From NCBI GenBank assembly GCA_021613375.1, contig CM038705.1:11670711-11734710 (forward strand): a stretch of DNA of 64,000 bases, written 5' to 3'. The first letter of the stretch is position 1. Every line of letters starts with the position of its first letter. This DNA comes from Megaleporinus macrocephalus (lineage: Eukaryota; Chordata; Actinopteri; Characiformes; Anostomidae). The position numbers were made by a program, and so were the translations under genes. Below the pieces are notes generated by a model, which searched no databases, was not told where the DNA came from, and saw nothing but the letters and a program-made list of their open reading frames with translations. Below, in pieces: positions 1-12,077 of the stretch.

Positions 1-633
1 ATGATTTATTTATGTTTAACAGTTGTGGTTATGACCCATTGTGCTGTTTCTTTTTTGTTCTTTGTGTATCATGTGACTTTCTGCAGCCACCTGGATGGAC
101 TTAGGTGATTAGCCTGGATCTAATTAGCTGCTGACTGGTGCCTTGATAAGAGACATAAGGTGCGTCCGAAATCTCCTACTACTCAGTAGGTACTAGATTA
201 GAGTCAGTACGTTCTGCTCGAGCGTCAGACTAGTAGGTAATTTCAGTAGGTGAGTTTTAGTACCACACAATCTCAGACGTACTGCGTCCACCATATTGCC
301 AGCGTCCTGTGACGCAAGACGTCAGACCACCACCGTAAAAGTCCTGCTATTCATTTAAAAGCTTGTTTACTGACAGATTTAGATCTTTTAGTGACACTGA
401 TCTGCGTTTTTGTCTGATTATGTATCAGACAGTGTGGAGCTGTAGCTCAGAGAAGACGAGTGAGGAGGAATGTAATCATTGTTTACCTCAGCAGTAGCGC
501 TAACTTCTGTAGCGGCAGTTCACTAGCCGTAGCTACATACACACAGCCGACGTTCAGCTTTACACCGTTTATTTACTCCACTTTGAATTCATCCACAGCT
601 CCAGGTGAATCATGGGATAGCGCAGTGTTCATA
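1..633. other. Unassigned sequence before the 45-bp array
   Basis: No gene recognised. From about 161 it carries CTACT/AGTAGG motifs in both orientations (for example CTCAGTAGGTACTAG). These resemble the unit of the adjacent array and suggest that the array grew out of the end of a DNA transposon starting near GTGCGTCCGAAAT. The missing elmo C-terminal exon is not here. Confidence 0.4.
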
Positions 634-2839
634 CATACTAGCCGCGCTCGCCTACTGATTTCACTACTGAGTATTCTACATACTAGCCGCTCTCGCCTAC
701 TGATTTCACTACTGAGTATTCAGACATACTAGCCGCGCTCGCCTACTGATTTCACTACTGAGTATTCAGACATACTAGCTGCTCTCGCCTACTGATTTCA
801 CTACTGAGTATTCTACATACTAGCCGCGCTCGCCTACTGATTTCAATACTGAGTATTCTACATACTAGCCGCGCTCGCCTACTGATTTCACTACTGAGTA
901 TTCTACATACTAGCCGCGCTCGCCTACTGATTTCACTACTGAGTATTCTACATACTAGCCGCGCTCGCCTACTGATTTCACTACTGAGTATTCTACATAC
1001 TAGCCGCGCTCGCCTACTGATTTCACTACTGAGTATTCTACATACTAGCCGCGCTCGCCTACTGATTTCACTACTGAGTATTCTACATACTAGCCGCGCT
1101 CGCCTACTGATTTCACTACTGAGTATTCTACATACTAGCCGCGCTCGCCTACTGATTTCACTACTGAGTATTCTACATACTAGCCGTGCTCGCCTACTGA
1201 TTTCACTACTGAGTATTCTACATACTAGCCGCTCTCGCCTACTGATTTCACTACTGAGTATTCAGACATACTAGCCGCGCTCGCCTACTGATTTCAATAC
1301 TGAGTATTCAGACATACTAGCCGCGCTCGCCTACTGATTTCACTACTGAGTATTCAGACATACTAGCCGCTCTCGCCTACTGATTTCACTACTGAGTATT
1401 CAGACATACTAGCCGCGCTCGCCTAATGATTTACTACTGAGTATTCAGACATACTAGCCGCTCTCGCCTACTGATTTCACTACTGAGTATTCTACATACT
1501 AGCCACTCTCACCTACTGATTTCACTACTGAGTATTCAGACATACTAGCCGCTCTCGCCTACTGATTTCACTACTGAGTATTCTACATACTAGCCGCTCT
1601 CGCCTACTGATTTCACCACTGAGTATTCTACATACTAGCCGCTCTCGCCTACTGATTTCACTACTGAGTATTCTACATACTAGCAGCTCTCGCCTACTGA
1701 TTTCACTACTGAGTATTCTACATACTAGCCGCGTTCGCCTACTGATTTCACTACTGAGTATTCATACATACTAGCCGCTCTCGCCTACTGATTTCACTAC
1801 TGAGTATTCAGACATACTAGCCGCTCTCGCCTACTGATTTCACTACTGAGTATTCTACATACTAGCCGCTCTCACCTACTGATTTCACTACTGAGTATTC
1901 AGACATACTGGCCGCGCTCGCCTACTGATTTCACTACTGAGTATTCGGACATACTAGCCGCTCTCGCCTACTGATTTCACTACTGAGTATTCTACATACT
2001 AGCCACTCTCACCTACTGATTTCACTACTGAGTATTCTACATACTAGCCGCTCTCGCCTACTGATTTCACTACTGAGTATTCTACATACTAGCCGCTCTC
2101 GCCTACTGATTTCACTACTGAGTATTCTACATACTAGCCGCTCTCGCCTACTGATTTCACTACTGAGTATTCTACATACTAGCAGCTCTCGCCTACTGAT
2201 TTCGCTACTGAGTATTCTACATACTAGCCGCGTTCGCCTACTGATTTCACTACTGAGTATTCATACATACTAGCCGCGCTCGCCTACTGATTTCACTACT
2301 GAGTATTCAGACATACTAGCCGCTCTCGCCTACTGATTTCACTACTGAGTATTCTACATACTAGCCGCTCTCGCCTACTGATTTCACTACTGAGTATTCA
2401 GACATACTGGCCGCGCTCGCCTACTGATTTCACTACTGAGTATTCGGACATACTAGCCGCTCTCGCCTACTGATTTCACTACTGAGTATTCTACATACTA
2501 GCCGCTCTCGCCTACTGATTTCACTACTGAGTATTCAGACATACTAGCCGCTCTCGCCTACTGATTTCACTACTGAGTATTCGGACATACTAGCCGCGCT
2601 CGCCTAATGATTTACTACTGAGTATTCAGACATACTAGCCGCTCTCGCCTACCGATTTCACTACTGAGTATTCTACATACTAGCCGCTCTCGCCTACTGA
2701 TTTCACTACTGAGTATTCTACATACTAGCCGCGCTCGCCTACTGATTTCACTACTGAGTATTCATACATACTAGCCGCGCTCACCTACTGATTTCACTAC
2801 TGAGTATTCTACATACTAGCCGCGCTCGCCTACTGATTT
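634..2839. repeat. 45-bp minisatellite, about 49 copies
   Basis: Unit: CATACTAGCCGCGCTCGCC followed by TACTGATTTCACTACTGAG and TATTCTA, 45 bp, with a 46-bp variant (TATTCAGA instead of TATTCTA). The main substitution is CGCG to CGCT in the GC-rich core. Rare variants (TAGCAG, CACTCTCACC, ACTGGCC, CCTAATGA) recur about 499-500 bp apart, showing a higher-order period of 11 units in the middle of the array. Short open frames across it reflect periodicity and are not genes. Confidence 0.97.
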
Positions 2840-3177
2840 GGTTGATTTAGCTTGCTTGTTTTTCTTTTTCCTACCCTTCACGACTGTTGAGTTGTTCTGT
2901 GTATTAGTTGTTGCGCTAATATCCACTTGGCTACAGCGTGTGTGTATTGTATAGTGTTCACACTGTGTTTAAGCTAAATCTGTTACAGCCTGTAGGGGTG
3001 TCTTTTTTATGTTTGAGTTTTCTCATGTTTACTGTGCTAGGAAGATAGGTAAGATAGTGTAGTTTTTTTGTTTAGGTAAGATAAGTTGGGTGGGATTTTA
3101 GTCTATTTTTGTTTGTTGTGTTGGCATTAGCTCATCCTGGTGCTACATCCTGTAAAAAGTTTTCCATCTGTTAAAGT
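2840..3177. other. No feature recognised
   Basis: Plain T-rich sequence between the 45-bp array and the first hAT element. No exon signals or repeat similarity seen. Confidence 0.5.
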
Positions 3178-3621
3178 TAGAGATGGAATGATCGATCGGC
3201 TATGTATTGTTATCGGTCGATTTTTAATCAAAATATGCGATCGGTGATCAGCTGATATTTCCCCAATTTTGCAGATCCCGAGAATAACCCGGAGTCTGCC
3301 TTTATTTAACGCCTTTATTTAATTAGCTTTTTACATTTTAAATTAAGGGTCTAAATTGAATGATTGCAGTATTGGTTTGATTTACTTTGTTTATTTACTG
3401 TTAATTTAGTTTTAAATATGATGCTGTTTCACATGAGCTGGTTAAAAATGGTAATAAATCAGTTTAGACCATGTTTCATGACTTGCTTCCACTAATAACT
3501 ATATGTAGCTCTGCTGTGGCATATAGCCCCGCCCTCGATCGGTATCGGCTGTCAACCGATTGCGCTGAAAGATGATTGGCGATCGGAATCGGCCTCAAAA
3601 ATGCTGATCGGTCCATCTCTA
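3178..3621. mobile_element. Non-autonomous hAT element, family 1, copy 1
   Basis: Ends TAGAGATGGA and TCCATCTCTA are inverted repeats, extended inside by GATCGATC/GATCGGT motifs. Flanking 8-mers GTTAAAGT and GTTAAAAT differ at one base, fitting the 8-bp target duplication of hAT transposons. The interior carries no coding sequence. Internal stretches are shared with copies at 57761, 59395 and (reversed) 27800. Confidence 0.85.
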
Positions 3622-3758
3622 GTTAAAATACAATTTCTCATGATTGTGTATGAAAACTTGTGTTTGGTTTCTTGTTTATGTTACGAACTTTTGGAGTAAC
3701 CTCTAGACTTGTGTTTGATAATAGAACCAAAACAAAGTGGTAACACTATCTGTATAGT

Positions 3759-4499
3759 CGTTGGCGTAGGAACCGGGGGGGATGAATCAGAAACAGGTAA
3801 ATTTGTCCCACCCAAAAATTAAACCACAGTAAAAGCAGAAACTGTTTAAAAGACTTTTATTTCAAAAGCGTGTTTTGGCAGCCTTCGCAATTCACGTGCT
3901 GTGGTTGTTAGGTGGTCTTTAACTTTGTTAAGGCTTGTGTTGAGATGCCTGTTCAGAAATATCCTGCAGTCAGCAGCTTCACTGAGCCAAGCTCTCGCCT
4001 CCCTGGAGCGTTGGGTAGTTCTCGCCAGCTTTAAACAGGAGGTCAGCGATGAGAGCATTGAATAGCAACGATGACCATATACACTACAGTAAAACGACTT
4101 TAGTATAATGAGTTGTTATGGTAACAGACTAGGAGGGTTTGGGTTAGCTAATGTTTATATTAACTTTAGTCAGAGAGCTCTACATTACTCTAAAAAAGTA
4201 AAAAGTTTTTGAACAGCAGTACCATATAATATGGAGTATCTAGTTTAGTTTGTAAAGTGAGCTTTAATTGGATTTATCTAATAATAAACAGAAGTACAAA
4301 TAATGTTATATTTTGTTTGTTTATTTACAATTTACTGTAATTCCACAAATGTTGTTCTACGTCACTATAATACATACAGTGATTCACTACCTTACCTACA
4401 GTGGAATCAGCTTATAGGTATATTTAGAGGATAGGCTGGGCTTTGATTCATATTAGCAAATGTGCCCCCCCCAATGTCAAACCCACTCCTGCACCCTTG
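3759..4499 (-). mobile_element. Non-autonomous hAT element, family 2, copy A
   Basis: Reverse-oriented relative of 13478-14286. It shares the ends (CGTTGGCGTAGGAACC and CACTCCTGCACCCTTG), the internal poly-C/G run and the AATATGAATCAAAGCCC region. Flanking 8-mers TGTATAGT and TGTATGGT match at 7 of 8. Minus-strand open frames in it are not genes. It lies 3' of the elmo exon at 4791. Confidence 0.82.
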
Positions 4500-4790
4500 T
4501 GTATGGTCATTCAGGGTGTTTTATTATGAAATACTCTGTTCTGGTCATTCAGAGTTGTTTACAGTCTAAGTCTGCTTTCAGCCAATGGGCTAGTTGGTCC
4601 TTTTAGTGATACATAGAAATTGTGGTCCATGGAAAACCAACCATGCTCTGCAGATGCATCAGATAGAGATCAAGTTGAAAAGTGCTGGAGCTGTTCTAGA
4701 AGTTGCATTTCCTTCAAGTTCCTTAAGTACTTTTTAATAGTGAACTGTAAACGAGTAACACAGAAGTGCGTTCAGCGGCACACAAGTTAC

Positions 4791-4868
4791 CTCATGCTTG
4801 TCGGGAGCGATGAAATTCAAATATTCGTCCGATTCATACAGCACAGAGAAAGCCAGCTCTGGCGCCTC
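4791..4868 (-). CDS. elmo3: elmo exon encoding a later part of the PH domain
   Basis: 78 nt, exactly 26 codons: EAPELAFSVLYESDEY followed by LNFIAPDKHE. The acceptor is TTTTTTCCAG and the donor GTAACT. ELMO1 has 26 residues at the same place, with the same ELAFS.LY and LNFIAPDKHE blocks. The exon that should begin YCIWTDGL and run to the proline-rich tail was not found between this exon and base 1, so it is expected left of the window. The preceding intron (6.2 kb) is inflated by the foldback element at 5140-7220 and the LINE tail at 7775-8703. Confidence 0.93.
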
Positions 4869-5139
4869 CTGGAAAAAAGGAGAGTGGTAATGAATTCATG
4901 TTGGCCTTCTTTGTGTGACCTCAGTCTTCTCCTACTGTCCCCATTAGCACTTTTTTTTCCTACAGGTGAGGTGGCACGCCAGATGGCAGCGCTGTCAACA
5001 TTGTACGCAGCCTCCAAAGTCACTCCCTGGGAGAGCTGAATGAGTTGGGAAGGTTTCAGCAAGGTCAGGTGAGAAGTTCTACTGTAGCGGGAGAAGATAA
5101 AGGCTTAGACTAACTACGTCGTACTTTGTAACTTAATGT
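4869..5139. other. elmo intron, no other feature
   Basis: Short intronic stretch upstream (minus-strand sense) of the 4791-4868 exon. A minus-strand frame LKPSQLIQLSQGV.. is open here but is not ELMO sequence and ends in the exon's acceptor region. Confidence 0.4.
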
Positions 5140-5315
5140 AAGCCATTATATTAAGACCACCTCACTGTTTTTACACTCATCACCCCCATTCGATCAGTTT
5201 CACTCACCATATAGAAGCACTTTCCAGTTCTACAGTTACAGACTGTAGTCAGTTTGTTTCTCTGTATAGTTTGCTGTTCACCTGCGCCTTGTAATTCAAT
5301 GGTCAGGACACCCTC

Positions 5316-6835
5316 ATATACACACACTAGTGAACATACACACTAGGGGGCAGTGAAACACCCACTTATACACACACACTAGTGAACATACACACAAGGG
5401 GGCAGTGAAACACCCACTTATACACACACACTAGTGAACATACACACTAGGGGGCAGTGAAACACCCACATATATACACACACTAGTGAACATACACATT
5501 AGGGGGCAGTGAAACACCCACATATACACCCACTAGTGAACATACACACTAGGGGGCAGTGAAACACTCACATATACACCCACTAGTGAACATACACACT
5601 AGGGGGCAGTTAAAAACCCTCATATACACACACTAGTGAACATACACACTAGGGGGCAGTGAAACACCCACATATACACACATACTAGTGAACATACACA
5701 CTAGGGGGCAGTGAAACACCCACATATACACACACACTAGTGAACATACACACTAGGGGGCAGTGAAACACCCACATATACACACACACTAGTGAACATA
5801 CACATTAGGGGGCAGTGAAACACCCACATATACACCCACTAGTGAACATACACACTAGGGGGCAGTGAAACACCCACATATACACACACTAGTGAACATA
5901 CACACTAGGGGGCAGTGAAACACCCACATATACACACACACTAGTGAACATACACATTAGGGGCAGTGAAACACCCACATATACACACAGTAGTGAACAG
6001 ACACACTAGAGGGCAGTGAAACACCCACATATAGACACACTAGTGAACATACACACTAGGGGGCAGTGAAACACCCACATATACACACACTAGTGAACAT
6101 ACACACTAGGGGGCAGTGAAACACCCACATATACACACACACTAGTGAACATACACATTAGGGGCAGTGAAACACCCACATATACACACAGTAGTGAACA
6201 GACACACTAGAGGGCAGTGAAACACCCACATATAGACACACTAGTGAACATACATACTAGGGGGCAGTGAAACACCCACATATACACACACACTAGTGAA
6301 CATACACACTAGGGGGCAGTGAAACACCCACATATACACACATACTAGTGAACATACACACTAGGGGGCAGTGAAACACCCACATATACACACATACTAG
6401 TGAACATACACACTAGGGGGCAGTGAAACACCCACATATACACACACACTAGTGAACATACACACTAGGGGGCAGTGAAACACCCACATATACACACACA
6501 CTAGTGAACATACACATTAGGGGCAGTGAAACACCCACATATACACACAGTAGTGAACAGACACACTAGAGGGCAGTGAAACACCCACATATAGACACAC
6601 TAGTGAACATACATACTAGGGGGCAGTGAAACACCCACATATACACACACACTAGTGAACATACACACAAGGGGGCAGTGAAACACCCACATATACACAC
6701 ATACTAGTGAACATACACACTATGGGGCAGTGAAACACCCACATATACACACATACTAGTGAACATACACACTAGGGGGCAGTGAAACACCCACATATAC
6801 ACACATACTAGTGAACATACACACTAGTGGGTAGT
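5316..6835. repeat. About 50-bp minisatellite, roughly 30 copies
   Basis: Unit: CACACACTAGTGAACATACA, then CACTAGGGGGCAGTG, then AAACACCCACATATA, 48-52 bp, varying mainly in the number of CA steps. A three-variant block (CATTAGGGGCAG, ACAGTAGTGAACAGAC, ATAGACACACTAG) recurs near 5955, 6160 and 6510, showing block duplication. The array is part of an interspersed repeat found in reverse at 35790-36690 and nearly unexpanded at 41600-41830. Confidence 0.96.
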
Positions 6836-7034
6836 GAGCACATGCGCCCAGAGCGGCGGGCAGCCCTATCTACGGCGCACTGGGAGCAGTCATGCTTAAG
6901 GGCACTTTAGTCGTGTCCTGCTGGTTTGATCCTCGGGACTAGCAGGACACGACTGAAGCACCCTTGAGCAAGGCACCTTCCGGTCACAAAACCGGATCCT
7001 AACCTTTAGGCCATGACTGACCAAGAAGTGACCC
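6836..7034 (+). repeat. Non-tandem tail of the minisatellite-bearing repeat
   Basis: Follows the array with CCCAGAGCGGCGGGCAGCC, then AGGGCACTT and GTCACAAAACCGGATCC. The same order of blocks is seen at 41660-41800 and, reversed, at 35800-35950. It contains an inverted repeat: CGTGTCCTGCTGGTTTGATC and the reverse of its first part within 50 bp. Confidence 0.75.
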
Positions 7035-7774
7035 GGATGTCCTGTAGGGGTCCTGACTATTGAAAAACATGGTAAAAGAAGGCTAATAAAGTATTTGCGG
7101 AACTGATGGACTACAGTCTGTAAGAGTAGAACTACAAAGTGCTCCTATATGGTAAGTCCAGCTGATAAACTATAGGCAGACACTGTAGAAACAAGGTGCT
7201 GGTTTTAATAATGTGGTTAATCAGTGGTCTTTTTTTAAAAGTCTTTAATTTCTTATAATAATTCTACAGTATGACTGTGCAACGTCGGGGCTCCTTCAGC
7301 TGTCAATCTTGTTTTTAAGGCCTTTCACACAGAGTCTAATTTTTACAGACAAAACAAATGCAGAAATTGCCTATTCATACTGTCTTTCACATCCAAGTCT
7401 GAGGATGAGGGACAGCAACACTGCATACAATTTTAAGCGAAGCCAGTGAGATTTGTATGGATGCATTGATAAGCATAGCTGCACTTACATGATTAGTCTT
7501 GTTGTTTATTTGCTCAGGGCTCTGAGATGAATGAATTAAACGAGTGACTAAAAAAAATCAATAAACCTTTATTTTCACTCGGAAGAGTGACCCTCGTTTT
7601 CAATGCAACCGAGCAGTTACAGCTTATATGACTGACACAACCCTTTAAAACAGACTCCATAAAACAGACTGACAATAAACTTAAACTAGATCAATGGTAA
7701 AACTATAAAGTGAGGCACTTATAAGCACTAATTTACTGAAGTAGTGGTATGAATCATGATTCTCTTCTCTGTAG

Positions 7775-8703
7775 GTATTCCTGGACTACGGCGATGTAAT
7801 CTATAATAAAGTGTCCGCCAGTGCCCTCAAAGCGCTAGATTCAATCTATCACTCTGCTCTGAGATTTATAACTGGTGACCCTTACAGTACTCACCACTGC
7901 AGACTCTATGATAAGGTTGGTTGGTCCTCACTAGCTGCACGAAGAGAATCTATCTATATCTATCTTATCTGTAAATCACTCTCTGGCCATTTGCCAGCTT
8001 ACATCTCTTCTCTGATTTCAATAAATAACAATAATTATCAGACTCGCTCTAGTGGCTGGATCACCTGTCAGGTACCGAGAGTTTTTAGTGAACTGGGAAA
8101 ATCTGCTTTTAGCTACAGTGCACCAGCGAGCTGGAACTCTCTACAGGAAACTCTGAAGCTCAGCTCGCTGGGATCACTGAACCATTTAAAACTTTTAGTT
8201 TCTAATCACCATCAGAAAGCCTGTGATTGTTTTAAATGAATAAATCTCTCTATTAGGATTTTATTTTTATCTTATTATTATTATTTATTTATTTATTTAT
8301 TTATTTACGTTTGTTTTATTTTACTTTTATTTTAGTTATTTTTTTTTATTATTATTATCTTTTTTTATTATTTATTATTTTTATTATTTTATTATTATAA
8401 TTATCCATTTTTTATTGTGATTGTTTTATTGAGTATTTTTTATTAGCATTTCAACTTTTTATTATCTTGTATGTGTATGTAATATGTTTATTTTATATTC
8501 TTTTATAATAATTTTCTAACATTTTTTACATTGTATTTTTTATGCATCTATATTAAATGTTTATTTGAAATTTGTATTTTATTTATTATTTTTGCTCATT
8601 TTGTTTTCAATCCCTTTAATTGTATATGCTCGGCTGCATTGAAAATGAGTGTCACCCCTCAATGTATTTCCGAGAATAAATAAAGGTTGATTGATTGATT
8701 GAT
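7775..8703 (+). mobile_element. 3' end of a LINE (L2/CR1/Jockey group)
   Basis: From 7775 to the stop at 8239 an open frame reads VFLDYGDVIY, then SIYHSALRFITGDP, then RSSGWITCQVPRVFSELGKS and SAPASWNSLQETLK. This is the region after the reverse-transcriptase palm of non-LTR retrotransposons (DYGD..Y, HSALRFITG, VPR.....GKSAFS..AP..WN). The frame is intact but lacks the catalytic core, so the copy is 5'-truncated. An AT-rich 3' untranslated region ends in AATAAAGG and a short (TTGA)n tail at about 8690-8703. It is in antisense orientation inside the 6.2-kb elmo intron. Confidence 0.85.
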
Positions 8704-8879
8704 GTATTCCTGTCTTGCTAGGTATTACACTTACACTGTGTCTAACCCTATACTTTGTTGTCTTCTTTCTAGGTATCAGCACTGGCCCGTGTTTGTGGCA
8801 GTGTTTGAGTGCAAGGGTAGTTGGGGATACAGTAGTTAGGGATAGTAGATAGAGATACATATACTCTGACTGAACAATA

Positions 8880-8944
8880 AGCTCTTCTGTAAGTCGCTCT
8901 GGATAAGAGCATCTGGTAAATGCCAGAAATGTAAATATAAATGT
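8880..8944 (+). repeat. Teleost SINE 3' tail
   Basis: TGTAAGTCGCTCTGGATAAG followed by AGCATCTGGTAAATGCC and AAATGTAAAT is the common fish SINE tail related to LINE 3' ends. No tRNA-related head is seen. Confidence 0.6.
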
Positions 8945-9895
8945 ATATTTGGAAAACAAGATCTAATTAAGAAAGGAAGAAACAATATAATAAACCAAAT
9001 TAATATGATTATAAAAGGATAAGTAGGCAAACACAAATTTTAAATAGTCAAATTAAAGGACGATAAAATGTAATACAATGAATTAATAAAATACAGTAAT
9101 ATAATTGACATGAAATGAAAATAAATGAATAAACAAATAAATGAATAAAATAATATAACTAAGCTAATAAAAGAGGTAGAAGATTAAGGTAAATAGTTAC
9201 AGGCAGAGTGGAGATGACTTGATTGCTAGAGCAGTAATGCTGATGTGGCTGCATCTCAAAGCTATGAGCACTAAAACCTAGCAAATCCAGCATTTCTCCG
9301 CTGCTATCACCAGAGCCCCCTTAAGCTGGGCAGTTAATACGGAGCCTTTAGACTCTGAGTAATAATTTTCTGCTTGGGTATCAATTTGGTAAATTGGTGC
9401 TTACAGTTATTTAGTATTTGGTACCTGCAGTCTGCATGGAAAATGCCACCTTCCACATCCGACAGCAGGGTGACCGGACGTTACTATACTATACACATGT
9501 GTCAACTATGTCCAGAACTGTGGCTGACTTCCCTGGACTTGAGCCCACCTGAAATAGACTGATGCACAATGGAAATGTAGATTGTGGTCGAGCGTTTATA
9601 TTTGCAAATAATGCATGTTGGATTTTTCCAGACCAAAGAGAAAAATAGACCAGACTGACTGTTAGTAGCATAAAAGTCAAGACCTGTATATCTAAGATAA
9701 AAGCTTCCCATCTTCAGTTGTAAATAATTAAAATCCTTATAAAATGAAAGTTGTAAAAGGGTCATCAGATGTAAGTGCTATTTTATTATTCTATAATAAA
9801 TGTTAAAGTTCAGATGGAATTTGTTTAGTAAACAACAAGAAGTTATTAAAAATTTAATAACTTTAAAAACATTTTATGTAATTATAGTAATTTCA
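8945..9895. other. elmo intron, AT-rich, no feature
   Basis: Very AT-rich with simple runs of AATAAATGAATAAA type around 9060-9170. No exon or complete repeat recognised. Confidence 0.5.
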
Positions 9896-10075
9896 GGAGT
9901 CTGCATGTTCTCCCCATGCTTGAGTGGGTTTCCTCCGGGTACTCCGGTTTCCACCCACAGTCCAAACACATGCATGTCAGGTTGATCAGTCACTCTAAAT
10001 TGCCCGTAGGTGTGAGTGTGTGTTGGCCATGTGATGGACTGGTGAACTGTCCATGGTATAGACCGCCTTTGCCTG
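9896..10075 (+). repeat. SINE-like repeat fragment
   Basis: Contains GCATGTTCTCCCCATGCTTG, CCTCCGGGTACTCCGGTTTC, and CACTCTAAATTGCCCG. These blocks are shared with the body of the SINE at 34382-34676 and, in reverse, with 26265-26425. The tRNA-like head is missing. Confidence 0.7.
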
Positions 10076-10350
10076 ATAATAATGATTTTGAATATCAGGC
10101 ATTCTGGAAAACGTATATTATTTTATTAATAATCACATTATTAATATTTTCTCTCAAATTTTTAGTCATTTACAGCTCTGTTGTTTAATAGTGTTTCTTC
10201 TCAAATCTATCACAGCTTACCACTAGTTTTTAGAAACTTTTGAAGTTGGTAATATGGTATTAACGTCATATTAGAATCATTTGCACATGCATCCACAATA
10301 CGCTTGGTTTTAATAGTGAACACATTTTTAACAGTGACTGCAAAATGTTT

Positions 10351-10972
10351 TTAAAGAGGACGTATTATGTTTTTCTGGTTATGTGGTTTTTATGTGCCTG
10401 TAGATGATCTCCAAAGTTATAAAGCCTGAAGTCCACGTCACAGGGAGAAACTCTCTCTCACAGAAACCACTTTTCTCAGCTGACTTGTTGGAATTCCAGC
10501 CCTGTTCTTTGTTACAGGGTGACATCATCTCGTAGCACACTCATTACTGCCCGCCCACTGGCATGTTCTCACAGGACAAGCACAGAGAGCTAAAACAGTA
10601 AAAAATCTGAACCGTCCTGCTCCAGTCTAGCTTACAGAGGTGGATCAGGTCTGCTAAGTTGTTTTGCCTGACTTTCAGGATCAGAATCTGGCTCAAACCG
10701 ATACAGCTGAACCGACACCACTGCAAGAATAGCCACAAAGATGTGGGGGCTGGCAGCTGAACAATCACACCAGAATGGGTAAGCTAATCATTCAGAGCAC
10801 ACTGGGCTCACTCTGGGAGGCGGGACTTAAAGACAAAGGAGCTCTAACAGAGGGTTAGACAGATATACAGTATGAGAAAAAACATTGTGTTTTAGGAAAA
10901 TTGAAGTATGTGAATCTTTTTAGTAGACCAGAAAAAATGAAAATTAAAAATGAGCATAGTAGGTCTATTTCT
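10351..10972. mobile_element. Probable non-autonomous DNA transposon with degenerate ends
   Basis: The left side has AGAGGACGTATTATG and the right GAGCATAGTAGGTCTATT, an imperfect inverted pair. The interior has no coding capacity. The block AAAGTTATAAAGCCTGAAGTC and the GACATCATCTCG stretch look like a common fish repeat. No target duplication was identified. Confidence 0.5.
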
Positions 10973-11057
10973 ATTTTTGCATACATCTTTGCCCCCCTAA
11001 AATTCTGAACTGTAGGGTCTTTACAGTTTTTTAGGTTCCACTGTTGTGCAAATGTAC

Positions 11058-11140
11058 CTTATTCTGCTTCAGCGCTCCTTTCTCCTTTATGTGAGGGCAG
11101 TCTTTCCCAGTTATCAGTGCCTTGATATCTGCTACAGCTA
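11058..11140 (-). CDS. elmo3: elmo exon encoding the middle of the PH domain
   Basis: 83 nt. Two bases complete Leu, then [20 protein letters not shown] and GALKQNK, ending exactly on a codon. The acceptor is GTCTCTTCAG and the donor GTACAT. The [16 protein letters not shown] signature is diagnostic of ELMO proteins, where it forms part of the PH fold. The frame is uninterrupted. The exon is too short to stand out as an open frame and was found from the signature on the reverse strand. Confidence 0.95.
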
Positions 11141-11429
11141 CTGAAGAGACACATGAGGAGATGGATCCTGTTAGTATACATCATGGCATTTACCTTCTGC
11201 ATATCTATCATTCATGTTTACATGAATTACATACAGGTTGTGTTTGTTACTGTGCCTTTAAGACTCACATGCATCATTTTATGTGATCATTACACATTTA
11301 CTAGTGTTGTTTGTATACAATTCCAAAACCATGGGTATTTATATGTAGTTAATGCCCCCCTAACTTGCATCTTTAACAGGCTTCACTCACAAGACTTTCT
11401 GCAAGACTGTTGAGTGTGTTTGCCTTCAT

Positions 11430-11870
11430 TCAGTCAAAAGAGCATTGTGTTTATTAAGTGGTATTGAGGTCAGAGCTCTGTGTAGACCACTGGAGTTGCA
11501 TCACACCAAACTTGTCAAACCATGTCTTCATGGAGCTCGCTTTGTTCACAGAGACACAGTCATGCTGGAACATCAGAAGACTTTCCCCAAACTGCTGCCA
11601 AAATGTTGGAAGCAGATAATTGTCTAAAATATTTTTTGTATGCTGTAGAATTAAAATTAGGCTGAACCCAAACCCTAAAAACAACAGCCTCAGATCCCAT
11701 TAAGCCCCCTTCACCAAACTTTACTGTTGGCACTATGCATCCCGGTAGGCAATGTTCTTCTGGTATCCGCCAAAGCCGTTTAGACTGGTTTACACCACTC
11801 CAGTCAACGCTTGGCATTGCACATAGTGGTTCTAGGCTTCCATGCAGCTGCTCAGTCATGGAAAGCTATC
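11430..11870 (-). pseudogene. Tc1-like transposase relic, frameshifted
   Basis: On the minus strand one frame (11859 downward) gives CIVPTVKFGEGGLMG, and a second (11684 downward) gives LLPTFWQQFGESLLMFQHD and STQSSDLN. These match the middle and DDE-bearing blocks of Tc1 transposases (VPTVKFGGG.., FQHDNAPVHKA, PAQSPDLNP). The frame changes between blocks and the ends are missing, so it is dead. The DNA continues to about 11995 as the same element family (GTTGACTGGGGTAGATCTAG), a block also present at 28936. Confidence 0.8.
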
Positions 11871-12077
11871 TCATGAAGCCCCTGACCCGTAGTACTTGCT
11901 GATATTGCTCCCACAGGCAGTTTGAAACTCTTTCAGTTGACTGGGGTAGATCTAGCAGGGCAGAATTTTTACAAACTGGCTAGAAGCAAACACTGCATGA
12001 CTATGTGTTTGTGATACAACTTTTACTTTATGGGTGTACATAAAAATAATGACTCAGACAAGACCAAGGGCACTCAC

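Larger units (their letters stand above)
5140..7220. mobile_element. Foldback element with about 175-bp inverted arms around a minisatellite
   Basis: About 5145-5310 and 7035-7215 are inverted copies of each other. Shared blocks include ACCATATAGRAGCACTTT, TACAGACTGTAGTC and GGTCAGGAC. The same arm occurs alone at 44269-44450, and a central part of the family at 40041-40228. The usual core is replaced here by the minisatellite-bearing repeat at 5316-7030. It occupies a third of the largest elmo intron. Confidence 0.75.

Noticed and set aside
634..2839. CRISPR-like regular repeats at 634-2839, 5316-6835, 23791-25069 and 31865-34380
   Set aside because: The repeats are head-to-tail with no unique spacers, in a vertebrate context with no cas-like genes. 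They are minisatellites.
4817..5062. Minus-strand frame LKPSQLIQLSQGVTLEAAYN as an extra elmo exon
   Set aside because: It does not match ELMO sequence. The true exon acceptor (CCAG at 4869) lies inside it in a different frame, and the neighbouring exon already joins in phase without it.
11445..11627. Plus-strand frames over 11153-11627
   Set aside because: They are antisense to the Tc1 transposase relic or lie in the intron beside the elmo exon. No recognisable protein.
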